From: Fibrobacteria bacterium | GTDB taxonomy: Bacteria; Fibrobacterota; Fibrobacteria; UBA11236 | Assembly: GCA_017881725.1 (NCBI GenBank) | Contig: JADGQO010000022.1 | Span: 1-58,968 of the forward strand | Length of the DNA stretch: 58,968 nt | Reading direction: 5' to 3' | Part shown: positions 17,570-25,807 of the stretch, one piece after another | Numbering within the stretch: the first letter of the stretch is position 1 | Layout: each line of letters starts with the position of its first letter | The notes under the pieces: model-generated | What the model saw: the letters and a program-made list of their open reading frames with translations, nothing else | Database searches by the model: none | What the model was told of the DNA's origin: nothing | Program-made: the position numbers and the translations under genes

Positions 17570-18868
17570 ATGGCATATCAAATGAAAACGATTTTCAAAA
17601 TGTTCAGACCTGTTTTTGGGATAGCCTTTGGATTAAGCCTTGGCCTTGTCAGCCTAGTGCAGGCCCAAACTACGGATACAACCGATTTGGCCAAGGAACG
17701 GGTTGTGACCATCAATGGTAAAACCTATGACTTGAAGTCCAAGTTAAAAGGGATTCTGATGGGTGATTTCACCTACGGTTTTAATCATACCGTCGGCTAT
17801 CCAAATTTGGATTCAACCATCACCCGTATCGGCAGGGCGGAAAATCCGAAGTGGACGGTGGACTGGGTTCAAGGCAATGGTGAAGTCGCCTCTAAAATTA
17901 CTACGGCTAATCTTTCCAAATACCAGGTTTTTTTCGCGAACTACATTTCCAGCTTTGGCCAAGCGGGAAATTCTCAAATAAAAGCACCAGCACAGGCTGC
18001 GTTGCAAAGTTTCGTCGAAGATTCCGGCAAAGGCATATTCTTGCAGCATTCCTCCGGCGACTCGCGATACACTGCCGGTAATAACCCTTGGCCTTGGTAT
18101 TTCACCATTTATCCGGCGCAATACAATGGCGAGGCTGGCGCTGGTGGTCAAGCCAGCGTCGGGAAAGTCGGCATTTGGGGAGAAAACAATAAAGCCGCCA
18201 AGCAACATCCTGTCCTTCAGGGTATAAATTGGAACGGATCGGACTCGGTCACTATCAATCCCGGCATGGAACTGCATACCTTCCAATATGTAATGACCAA
18301 TCCCACGGTTAAACCGGCTGGTTGGCAAGGGCTCATTGGCCTTAATCCGTCAACATGTGGGTCGCCCAATTCTTGCGGCAATGGCGGTTATAACTATACC
18401 ACCGAATCAGCCAAAGGCGGCGCATGGGGATATCCCATTTCTTGGACCGCCCCTCAAAAGAAGGGGACTGTCGGTTACTTCATGGAAGGCCATGATCAGA
18501 ACACGATGAAATCGATGACTACAGCGGTATGGGACAGGTATTACAGACAATTCATGTACTATCTAGCCGGCTACGACAGTACTCTCATAACACCAATTGC
18601 TCTCAAACACGATTTGAATATGGGCGTGAATAAGTCCGGCATCACTTTCCATCCTTCCGAAGAAGCAGGAGTGTTGATTACCAAGGCGGGTTATCATACG
18701 GTGGGCTTGTATGATATTGCCGGGCATAAAATTACGGAAGAACGAGGTAATAAGACTCCCATCGACTATAACTTCAGCGCGAGCCTGAATGGTTTACGCA
18801 GCGGTGTCTATATCATGCGAGTTGCTGTTCCGGGAGCGGCTCGTTCCGCAAGAATTTTCGTGAGGTAA
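17570..18868 (+). CDS. Secreted ThuA-like domain protein with type IX-like C-terminal sorting domain
   Basis: 432 residues from the ATG at 17570 (GGAAGAG upstream); an in-frame start at 17504 gives a less plausible signal peptide. The signal peptide ends LVSLVQAQ. Residues of about 50-345 form a ThuA-like domain: ILMGDFTYGFNHTVG, a KYQVFFANYISS strand, the conserved GKGIFLQHSSGD, HPVLQGINW, and GRGHD-like FMEGHDQN, then YRQFMYYLAGYD. The last 80 residues match a type IX secretion/Por C-terminal domain: GVLITKAGYHTVGLYDIAGHK and then LNGLRSGVYIMRV, ending SARIFVR. ThuA-like proteins are linked to carbohydrate metabolism, but the substrate here is unknown. A strong terminator follows immediately, so it ends its transcription unit. 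Confidence 0.82.
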   Translation: MAYQMKTIFKMFRPVFGIAFGLSLGLVSLVQAQTTDTTDLAKERVVTINGKTYDLKSKLKGILMGDFTYGFNHTVGYPNLDSTITRIGRAENPKWTVDWVQGNGEVASKITTANLSKYQVFFANYISSFGQAGNSQIKAPAQAALQSFVEDSGKGIFLQHSSGDSRYTAGNNPWPWYFTIYPAQYNGEAGAGGQASVGKVGIWGENNKAAKQHPVLQGINWNGSDSVTINPGMELHTFQYVMTNPTVKPAGWQGLIGLNPSTCGSPNSCGNGGYNYTTESAKGGAWGYPISWTAPQKKGTVGYFMEGHDQNTMKSMTTAVWDRYYRQFMYYLAGYDSTLITPIALKHDLNMGVNKSGITFHPSEEAGVLITKAGYHTVGLYDIAGHKITEERGNKTPIDYNFSASLNGLRSGVYIMRVAVPGAARSARIFVR

Positions 18869-18886
18869 GTAACACCTACGGAAATG

Positions 18887-18921
18887 AAAAAAGGTTGGGG
18901 ATTGCCCCAACCTTTTTTTTT
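18887..18921 (+). terminator. Rho-independent terminator after the ThuA-like gene
   Basis: A perfect 10-bp stem (aaggttgggg 18891-18900 and ccccaacctt 18905-18914) with loop attg is followed by an unbroken T-run to 18921. A run of A residues precedes the stem, so it may also work in the opposite direction. Confidence 0.93.
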
Positions 18922-19082
18922 GGCGGCGGAACTTCCACGCGTGTAGTTCACCGCGATGGGGTGAATACCACCCAACGCATTCCAGACGCTTTCTTTTTCA
19001 ATCGTATCCAGGTGGCTCCCAGCGCACATTTGGATCCTATGATTTGATCCGGATCGATTGCAGACTATTTAGATTTACGGCA

Positions 19083-20480
19083 ATGGGAAAAATCGGTAGA
19101 AACGATCCTTGCCCTTGCGGTAGTGGAAAGAAGTACAAGAATTGTTGTCTCCAGAAGGATGTCGCGTCCGAGGGCCGCAAGGAAATCGATTTCACGTACG
19201 CGTCCCATTTGGCCATGCGGCGCAAAGCGACCGAAAAAATGGCTCGGATCATGTTGAAGGATGTTACCCCCGGGGAGTTACAACATTTCGAAGAAGATTA
19301 TTGGGCTTCGCCGTTTCTCGACGATGATCAAGCGGAGGCCTTGAACGCCCATCCCCGTGCTTCCGAACTTTTAGAGGAGCGAAATTATTTCGCCACCCTT
19401 AACTGCCTGAAAATAAAAGGGAAAACTCCAGCGCAGCATGCGCTTGCCCACCATTCCAGCCAATTTACAGCTGATGAGGCGCATTACTTGCGGGAATTCG
19501 ATCGCAGCCGGGTAACCTATATCCAGGTAGCGGAATCATTTCCGGAAACCGGCAGCCTGCGCGTCCTGGACCTCTTCTCCGGCGAGGTGTCGACTGTCTA
19601 CGATAATGGAATGTCCGTACACGCCAAGCCGCACGACATTTTTTCCGGCCGAATGCTCCCGTTACCGGAGAAATCCGGCTTTGCCATCGAATCCTTGACA
19701 TTGACTTTGCATACTCCCGCGGATCGGGAGACCATCATCCGGAATCTGGAAAACTTGGCGCAAGACAAACATTTGAATACGCGGGGTTTGGGATTGTCCG
19801 AACTGCTCCAAGCGGAACCCGTAGTGGTTTTCTGGCTCGATCTTTGGTTTCTGCATCGCCAATTGTTTCCGAAAACTCCGACTTTGGTCAACCATGACGG
19901 ACACGCCGTGGTGAACATCATCGCGCGCTTTAAAGCCGAGCAGCCGGAGAAATTGATCGCCGCGTTGAACCAAGCCCGGAATTTCGAAAATGAATCCTCC
20001 GACAGCGGTCTGGTATTTACCTGGCTGAACCGCAAGGATACGGTGTTGGGCTTTCTGCGCGTCAAACCCGATCAGGATATTTTCACGCTGGAATGCAATT
20101 CGCGGCAACGCTTCAAGAAATGGGAAAAGAAGCTGCAAACCTTAGGCGATGTGCGGCTCCTGGATATGCGCGAAACCCCGATGGAATTCCATCCCGGAGC
20201 GCCGGTATCCCGCGATCTGGCCGGGTTTCCAACGGAAAAATTTTCACCGGCGGAAATGGATGAGTTGCTTCCGGTTCTGGAGGAAAAGATTTTTTCATCC
20301 TGGGTGAAGGAAAAAATTCCGGCTCTGGGCGGTCAAACACCTGTGCAAGCCGCCAAGTCCGAAACCGGAAGGGAAAAATTAAAGCAACTTCTCGATGAAA
20401 TGGAAAACCTTTACGCGCGCAGCCCAAGCCCTATGAACCGTTTCGACGTGGATAAACTGCGTAAGCGGTTGGGGATGTAA
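19083..20480 (+). CDS. SEC-C zinc-motif protein of unknown function
   Basis: 465 residues from the ATG at 19083; an upstream in-frame ATG at 19044 would add 13 residues ahead of the motif. The N-terminus is a SEC-C metal-binding motif (GRNDPCPCGSGKKYKNCC), as found at the end of SecA and in many stand-alone proteins, where its cysteines bind zinc. The rest, about 440 residues, is a soluble alpha/beta region without a family I recognise. It contains ASPFLDDDQAEALNAHPRA and VVNIIARFKAEQPEKLIAALN. The stop codon lies inside the first unit of the hairpin repeat array at 20466-20578, so the last residues (RLGM) are encoded by repeat DNA. It converges on the GH130 gene. Confidence 0.8.
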   Translation: MGKIGRNDPCPCGSGKKYKNCCLQKDVASEGRKEIDFTYASHLAMRRKATEKMARIMLKDVTPGELQHFEEDYWASPFLDDDQAEALNAHPRASELLEERNYFATLNCLKIKGKTPAQHALAHHSSQFTADEAHYLREFDRSRVTYIQVAESFPETGSLRVLDLFSGEVSTVYDNGMSVHAKPHDIFSGRMLPLPEKSGFAIESLTLTLHTPADRETIIRNLENLAQDKHLNTRGLGLSELLQAEPVVVFWLDLWFLHRQLFPKTPTLVNHDGHAVVNIIARFKAEQPEKLIAALNQARNFENESSDSGLVFTWLNRKDTVLGFLRVKPDQDIFTLECNSRQRFKKWEKKLQTLGDVRLLDMRETPMEFHPGAPVSRDLAGFPTEKFSPAEMDELLPVLEEKIFSSWVKEKIPALGGQTPVQAAKSETGREKLKQLLDEMENLYARSPSPMNRFDVDKLRKRLGM

Positions 20481-20578
20481 TTTTGTGATTATCCCAGCCG
20501 CCCGGTTGGGGATGTAATGTTGGTAATTGTCCCAGCCGGCCGGCTGGGGATGTAGAATTTGTGATTGTCCCAGCCGTC
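20466..20578. repeat. Three tandem 37-38 bp hairpin-forming repeats at a convergent gene junction
   Basis: Units begin at 20466, 20503 and 20541 with the core cggttggggatgta (cggctggggatgta in unit 3). Each closes with cccagccg, so every unit can fold into a stem of 7-8 bp. Unit 3 is a perfect cggctggg/cccagccg pair, while units 1 and 2 have one G-T wobble. The first unit contains the stop codon of the SEC-C gene. The array sits between two convergent genes and may act in transcription termination or mRNA 3'-end protection. Confidence 0.85.
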
Positions 20579-20592
20579 AGGTAACCGGCACG

Positions 20593-21555
20593 TCACCCCA
20601 GGACACTGGTTTCTTCGGCCTGACCGTCCAACCATTCCAAAATCGCCTTGACGCTGCCCGTGGCCAACGCGATGCTCGTATCCGCCGCGCCGTAATAAAT
20701 GTGCAAGGTGTCGCCGTCCGCTCCCAGGGTATAGCCGCAAGGGAAGACCACATTATCGACGTCGCCGCGTTGCTCGTACGGCTCCTGCGGTCCCATGATC
20801 CACTCCTGGCCGCGACGGAGGCAACGCTCCGGGCATTGCAAATCGAACAAGGCCGCGCCCAAGCGGTATAAATGGCCGGCCGCGTTGTGCTTGACGCCGT
20901 GGTACAACACCAGCCAGCCTCGGGAGGTTTCAATCGGCGGCGGCGAAAGCCCGATCTTATTGGCGTCCCACCAGCCGCCATGGCGCGCCTCGAGCATCAG
21001 CTTGTGGCTGCCCCAATGACGCAGATCGGGCGAATAGGATATCCACATATGCGCGCCGGGAGCGCTGACCGGACGGTGAATCATGGCCCACTGGCCGCCG
21101 ATGCGGTGGGGGAAAAGCGCCGCGTCCTTGTCCTCAGGAGGCAATATCATTCCGAAGCGCTCGAAGGTCCTGAAGTCCTCGGTCAAGGCCAAGGCCACGC
21201 CCGGGCCCACGCGCGAGTAAGCCGTATACACGACTCCGTACCGGCCCAATTCATCCAGGTAGGTGATGCGCGGATCCTCGATGCCCCAGACCTCCTCGGG
21301 GAAATTCTTCGGATCGGGAAGCAAAGTAGGCAATGGATCAATGCGCCAGTCATCGATGCCGTTCTCCGATCGGGCCGCGCAGAGGTGGGAGTGGCCGCGC
21401 CTGTCCTCCACGCGGCACAGCAATAAGGTGGTTCCGTCCTTGAGCCTGACCGCGGCGGGATTGAACACGCTATTGGCCGGATAGGGCCAATCGGAGGCGG
21501 AGAGAATAGGGTTGCCGCCATAGCGGCGGAAAAGAACGGGATAGGTGGTGCTCAT
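20593..21555 (-). CDS. GH130-family glycoside phosphorylase (mannoside phosphorylase-like)
   Basis: 320 residues, the full length of a GH130 five-bladed propeller enzyme. Recognisable family segments are NPAAVRLKDGTTLLLCRVED, WGIEDPRITYLDELGRYGVVYTAYS, DKDAALFPHRIGGQWAMIHRP, WWDANKIGLSPPPIETSRGWLVLYHG and the C-terminal GADGDTLHIYYGAADTSIALA. GH130 enzymes phosphorolyse beta-mannosides to mannose 1-phosphate, with Asp as the general acid (the IEDPR region). Here the exact linkage is not predictable. The start codon overlaps the stop of the upstream glycosyltransferase gene by four bases, so the two are translationally coupled and probably act in the same glycan pathway. Confidence 0.9.
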   Translation of the reverse strand: MSTTYPVLFRRYGGNPILSASDWPYPANSVFNPAAVRLKDGTTLLLCRVEDRRGHSHLCAARSENGIDDWRIDPLPTLLPDPKNFPEEVWGIEDPRITYLDELGRYGVVYTAYSRVGPGVALALTEDFRTFERFGMILPPEDKDAALFPHRIGGQWAMIHRPVSAPGAHMWISYSPDLRHWGSHKLMLEARHGGWWDANKIGLSPPPIETSRGWLVLYHGVKHNAAGHLYRLGAALFDLQCPERCLRRGQEWIMGPQEPYEQRGDVDNVVFPCGYTLGADGDTLHIYYGAADTSIALATGSVKAILEWLDGQAEETSVLG

Positions 21556-23816
21556 GGGGTGCTTTCTTTGTGAGTGGGCAGTCCGTCATCCGCGAGGCGC
21601 AACTCCAAAAGGGCCTGGAGGAAGGCCAGGGTGGATTCCGCGCCCTGGTTTTCATTGGGACGGTCGGGATGGAGGCCGTCCCGACATCCTCCGGTCGCCG
21701 GATCATACATCGGCAAATCCAAATCATTGCGCCCCAGGAACCATTCGAAGGCGCGCTTGGCTTCCCGCCTCCAGCGCGATTGATTCGTAAGGCGGAAGGC
21801 CTCCAGGCAAGCCGACACCATGGCCTGCGCTTCCACAGGTTGCTGGTCGAAGCGGGCGCGCTCCCCGTCTTGCTGGTAATGGCCGCGCGTACCGATGGGC
21901 ACGAAATGGCCTCCGGATTTTTCCGCGCGCTGCACGTCCGAGAGCCATGCCAGGGATTCCAATCCCGCGGCGGTCATCGCCGGATCGGCCAGGGAATGCC
22001 CGCAGAGCAGCAGGGCGTGCGGCAATGCGGCGTTGCAATAAGTCAGCGACACCTCGAACCAGCGCCAAGAATCGGTGCGGTTGGCCTGGTAAAGAGACAT
22101 CAACCGGGATGCCAATTGTCCGCGCACCTGTCCGGCCATGCGGTCGCCGGCGAAACGGCGCAGGTATTCGTGGATGCCGATTAACGCGAAGGACCAGGCT
22201 CGCGGGCTGGTGGTATCCACGATGGCGGGCAAGGCCTGCTCGAAAAGCCACCCGGCCATGCTGTGTAAAGCATGCGTCGTAGAACGGCCCAACACGGTTC
22301 CCAACGACCACAGCGCGCGTCCATAACTGTCATCCGAACCGCCGTCTTCGAGCCAGCGTCTTTGGTAGTCCATGAAATTCCGGAAGCGCCCGGTTTTGGG
22401 ATTGAAGGCGTACCAGACGAAGGCCATGTACCGGGAGGCCAGTTGAAACGCCTGGGCGTTTCCGCTTTCTTCCAGCATGGTGCTGACGATCAGCGCGCGC
22501 GCATTGTCGTCCGTGCAATAACCCTCGTGATAATTTGGAACCGTGAAAATGGCATGCTGGACGATACCGGTATCGTCCGTGAGATTACGCAGGTGATCGA
22601 GCTTGATGGGAGGAAGATCCCTGGGATACTCATCCAGGGCCTTGACCGTGAATCCCGGCGGAATATAGTTGCGGCGTTCGGAGCGCGCGCGGTCGAACAC
22701 TTCGAGATAGAGCAACGCCACTTGGGGCCAAATCATTTCCCGCCCGAATACGAAGGCGCGCTTGCGCATGGCATGGCGCTTGGCCTCGTTGTCCAGCAAG
22801 TCGATGACCGCGTCCGCGATCGCGTCGGGATTGCGGAAGGGAACCAACACACCCCGGTTATCGGATAACATTTCCTCCGCGTACCAATAGGGCGTGGAAA
22901 TCACGGCCTTGCCGGCGCCGAGCGAATAGGCCAAGGTGCCGGACACGATTTGCGCCGCATTCAGATAGGGTGTGATGTAAATGTCGGCCGCGCCGATGAA
23001 TTGGTTCAACTCTTCCAGGGTTACGAACCGATTGTTGAAAATGACCTCGCCGGCCACGCCTTTTTCCTGGGCCAGCCATTGCAAGGAAAGCCGGTACCGT
23101 TCGCCCTCATGGCGCAATACGTTCGGATGGGTGGCGCCCAGAATGATGTAGACCACGTTGGGGTGCCGAGCCAGGATGGCGGGCAGCGCGCCGATGACGT
23201 TTTCATATCCCTTGTCGGCGGACAACAGGCCGAAGCTGAGCAGGACGATTTTGCCTTCAACACCGAATAAATCCTTGTTGAAGCTCGGGTCCACGAAGGG
23301 CGAGTCCGGGATGCCGTGGGGGATACAAGAGATTTTTTCCGCATCGACGCCGTAGATCTCTTTCAGGAAATCGACGCCGCGTTGGCTCATCACCACCAGC
23401 CGATCGGAGAGTGCCGCCACTTCCCGCAACACGCGGAGCTGATCGGGATCCGGATCCTTGAGGATGGTATGCAAGGTCGTGACGATGGGTATGCGCAGTT
23501 CACGCATAAGCGCCAGGATGTGGCTTCCGGCGCGGCCGCCGTAGATTCCGTATTCATGCTGGAGACTGACCAAATCCACGTTGTTGGTATTGAGAAAGTC
23601 GGCAGCGCGCAAGTAGGACTTGATGTCCTTTTCGTCCAGTTCGAACCGCACCCGGGGCGGATAGGTGTAGCCGTCCTCCGTGTCGTTCACGGGCATGGCG
23701 ATGCAGGTGGTTTCCGGCGCCGCCGTTGCCACCGCTTCGCACAAATCCGTGGTAAACGTGGCGATGCCGCATTGGCGTGGTAAAAAATTTCCGATAAAAG
23801 CAATCCGTTGAATCAT
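21552..23816 (-). CDS. GT4-type glycosyltransferase with C-terminal helical (alpha/alpha) domain
   Basis: 754 residues from the ATG at 23816. The frame extends to 23924, but that leader is Arg-rich and does not look native. The first 380 residues or so are a GT-B glycosyltransferase family 4 unit: RIAFIGNFLPRQCGIATFT, SLQHEYGIYGGRAGSHIL, IPHGIPD, and the donor-side YITPYLNAAQIVSGTLAYSLGAGKAVISTPY. The C-terminal 360 residues form a helical repeat domain (NYHEGYCTDDNARALI, DGGSDDSYGRALWSLG, GRNDLDLPMYDP), resembling an alpha/alpha toroid. This fusion beside a GH130 gene is a pairing I recall from many phyla. The substrate is probably a nucleotide-sugar mannosyl or related donor (inference). 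Confidence 0.86.
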   Translation of the reverse strand: MIQRIAFIGNFLPRQCGIATFTTDLCEAVATAAPETTCIAMPVNDTEDGYTYPPRVRFELDEKDIKSYLRAADFLNTNNVDLVSLQHEYGIYGGRAGSHILALMRELRIPIVTTLHTILKDPDPDQLRVLREVAALSDRLVVMSQRGVDFLKEIYGVDAEKISCIPHGIPDSPFVDPSFNKDLFGVEGKIVLLSFGLLSADKGYENVIGALPAILARHPNVVYIILGATHPNVLRHEGERYRLSLQWLAQEKGVAGEVIFNNRFVTLEELNQFIGAADIYITPYLNAAQIVSGTLAYSLGAGKAVISTPYWYAEEMLSDNRGVLVPFRNPDAIADAVIDLLDNEAKRHAMRKRAFVFGREMIWPQVALLYLEVFDRARSERRNYIPPGFTVKALDEYPRDLPPIKLDHLRNLTDDTGIVQHAIFTVPNYHEGYCTDDNARALIVSTMLEESGNAQAFQLASRYMAFVWYAFNPKTGRFRNFMDYQRRWLEDGGSDDSYGRALWSLGTVLGRSTTHALHSMAGWLFEQALPAIVDTTSPRAWSFALIGIHEYLRRFAGDRMAGQVRGQLASRLMSLYQANRTDSWRWFEVSLTYCNAALPHALLLCGHSLADPAMTAAGLESLAWLSDVQRAEKSGGHFVPIGTRGHYQQDGERARFDQQPVEAQAMVSACLEAFRLTNQSRWRREAKRAFEWFLGRNDLDLPMYDPATGGCRDGLHPDRPNENQGAESTLAFLQALLELRLADDGLPTHKESTP

Positions 23817-23940
23817 GCACGCCCCGCGAATATACGGCGGAAAATACCGACCGTGCCGCGAAATACCCGTTTCCAGAGCTGCGCGATGGCGACAAACTAG
23901 GCGCGGGCGGGGGGGTCTGATCATGGGGTGTTACCCTACT

Positions 23941-23976
23941 TGACGCCGTTTAGGTGCCTGACGCCGTTTAGGTGCC
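23941..23976. repeat. Perfect 18-bp tandem duplication upstream of the NarL-type kinase gene
   Basis: The sequence tgacgccgtttaggtgcc occurs twice back to back (23941-23958 and 23959-23976). It lies in the 233-bp divergent region between the glycosyltransferase and kinase genes. It could be a regulator-binding repeat or a slippage product. Confidence 0.8.
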
Positions 23977-24049
23977 GCAAATTGTACTTTCCATTTTGTC
24001 GGCAGGTCTCGCCGCCCTTTCGATTGGATAGAGCCCAGAATGGCCACCC

Positions 24050-24892
24050 ATGATAATTTCTTCCGAAAATTGCAACGCGGAGGTCCGCAAACTCCGAACG
24101 CAACTTGCGTCTACACAAAGGCAGTTAAAGGTTACCGGCGACAAATACCTGCTGGCGCTAACCGCGATTAAGAATAGCGCCGCTCACCACAAAAAAATGC
24201 TGACCGATGCGCTGAATATGCAGGAGCAATTGCGTCATCTTTCGCGACGGATCCTGCTGGCCCAGGAAGAAGAGCGCAAGCAGATCAGCCGTGAATTGCA
24301 CGACGAGGTGACGCAAGTCCTGACGGGCATCAAAATCCGTCTGGCGACCTTGACCCAGGAAACCTCCGTGACCTCTTCCACCATCAAGAAAAAGATTGCG
24401 GGCGCGCAAAAAATGGTGGGCGAATCGGTGGACATCGTGCACCGCTTCGCGCGTGAGCTGCGGCCGACCCTGCTCGACGACCTGGGCTTGATTCCCGCCT
24501 TGCATGCCTATATGAAAACCTTGACGCAACGCACGGGCCTGAAGATCCGCTTCACGGCATTCGCCGGAATCGAGAAGCTGAATAACTTGAAGCGGACCAC
24601 CTTATACCGGGTCGCGCAATCCGCCCTGAACAACGTCGCCCAGCACTCCATGGCCGGCGGAGCGAGCGTCACTATCACCAAGGTGACCGGGAAAATCATC
24701 ATGGAAATCAAGGACGACGGAATCGCCTTCGACGCCGAGCGCGCCCTGCGCGCGGTGCGGCCGCGCCGCCTGGGACTCTTGAGCATGCGCGAGCGGGTGG
24801 AAATGGTCGGCGGCGTTTTCTCCGTCGTGTCCGTTCCCAGCAAGGGAACCACGATCATTGTCCATATCCCATTCGCGGACACGGGGAAATAA
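24050..24892 (+). CDS. NarL-type (HisKA_3) sensor histidine kinase without membrane segments
   Basis: 280 residues. An N-terminal coiled coil (about 1-70) leads into a HisKA_3 dimerisation/phospho-acceptor helix, with the His in EEERKQISRELHDEVTQVL. A HATPase_c domain follows (N-box-like ALNNVAQHS, KDDGIAFD, RRLGLLSMRERVEMVGG, SKGTTIIVHIPF). No transmembrane helix, PAS or GAF domain is visible, so it must sense a cytoplasmic cue or a partner protein. The start of the response-regulator gene follows the stop codon directly (TAA then ATG), so the two genes form one operon and almost certainly a cognate pair. Confidence 0.92.
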   Translation: MIISSENCNAEVRKLRTQLASTQRQLKVTGDKYLLALTAIKNSAAHHKKMLTDALNMQEQLRHLSRRILLAQEEERKQISRELHDEVTQVLTGIKIRLATLTQETSVTSSTIKKKIAGAQKMVGESVDIVHRFARELRPTLLDDLGLIPALHAYMKTLTQRTGLKIRFTAFAGIEKLNNLKRTTLYRVAQSALNNVAQHSMAGGASVTITKVTGKIIMEIKDDGIAFDAERALRAVRPRRLGLLSMRERVEMVGGVFSVVSVPSKGTTIIVHIPFADTGK

Positions 24893-25606
24893 ATGCGCAT
24901 CAATCTCGGCAAACAAACCAACTCGAAAGCCGATCCTCGCATCCGCGTGATGCTGGCGGAGGACCACGCAATGGTGCGCGAAGGGCTTAAGCTTCTGCTG
25001 GAGGCCGAACCGGACATCGAGGTCGTCGCGGAGGCGGAAACGGGCAGACAGGCCTTGCGGCTGGCGGAAAAGCTATTGCCCGACGTCATCGTGATGGACA
25101 TTGCCATGCCCCTGCTTAATGGGCTGGAGGCCGCGCGGCAAATCCGCGTCAACGTTCCCAACGCGAAGATTCTCGTGCTTTCGGCCCACAGCGACGACGC
25201 GTACGTGGAAAGGATGATCGCCCTGGGCGCGCGGGGATATCTCATCAAGCAAACCTCCTCGCATATCCTTTCGAAAGCCATTCGCCAGGTGCATCGCGGA
25301 AACACGTTTTTCAGTCCGAGCATCGAAAGCCAATTCCGTAATCGGTCCGCGGCGCTTTCACAGGAAGGCGTTGCGGCCATGAGCCACCCGCCTCTCAGTT
25401 CGCGCGAGGTGGAAGTCCTGCAATTGATAGCCGAAGGCAAAGCCAACAAGCAAATCGCCAGCGAATTGGAAATCAGCATAAAGACCGTCGAGAAGCACCG
25501 TCAGCACCTCATGGACAAGCTCGGTATCCACGATACCGCCGGCCTCACCCGGTATTCCATCGCCGCCGGGATCATCGAGAGTAGCGTCCAGGTTACCATC
25601 CTTTAG
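24893..25606 (+). CDS. NarL/FixJ-family response regulator (LuxR-type DNA-binding domain)
   Basis: 237 residues. The receiver domain (about 17-135) has its acidic pair in LAEDHAMVREGL, phospho-acceptor Asp in VIVMDIAMPLLNG, the Ser in VLSAHS and the Lys in GYLIKQ. A C-terminal LuxR-type helix-turn-helix follows (LSSREVEVLQLIAEGKANKQ, then ELEISIKTVEKHRQHLMDKL). It should act as a transcription factor phosphorylated by the kinase encoded immediately upstream. The nearest potential targets are the BON and OmpA genes to the right, but no shared operator was identified. Confidence 0.94.
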   Translation: MRINLGKQTNSKADPRIRVMLAEDHAMVREGLKLLLEAEPDIEVVAEAETGRQALRLAEKLLPDVIVMDIAMPLLNGLEAARQIRVNVPNAKILVLSAHSDDAYVERMIALGARGYLIKQTSSHILSKAIRQVHRGNTFFSPSIESQFRNRSAALSQEGVAAMSHPPLSSREVEVLQLIAEGKANKQIASELEISIKTVEKHRQHLMDKLGIHDTAGLTRYSIAAGIIESSVQVTIL

Positions 25607-25698
25607 GTTCCACCGACCTTTACGCGCCTCCGAAAGCAGCGGGCTCCGCCGCCGAGGATCGGCGAACCCGAGACCTTTCGCAAACCGGGACCTATCGC

Positions 25699-25729
25699 AA
25701 AAAAAATGCCGCCCGGAAAAGGCGGCATT
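25699..25729 (-). terminator. Rho-independent terminator of the BON gene (minus strand)
   Basis: A 9-bp perfect stem (aatgccgcc 25705-25713 with ggcggcatt 25721-25729) and a 7-base loop. Read on the minus strand it ends in eight T residues, a good terminator for the BON gene whose stop is at 25808. Read on the plus strand the tail is gatttatt, so it may weakly terminate the response-regulator operon too. Confidence 0.88.
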
Positions 25730-25807
25730 GATTTATTAAACCGACCTGCCAACCCAGTTGGCGCGCGACCACCGGTTATAGGCGAAGGCTACCGGTTGGA
25801 GGCGAGC

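Noticed and set aside
20466-20578. CRISPR array
   Set aside because: Three adjacent imperfect units without unique spacers; the unit itself is a hairpin.
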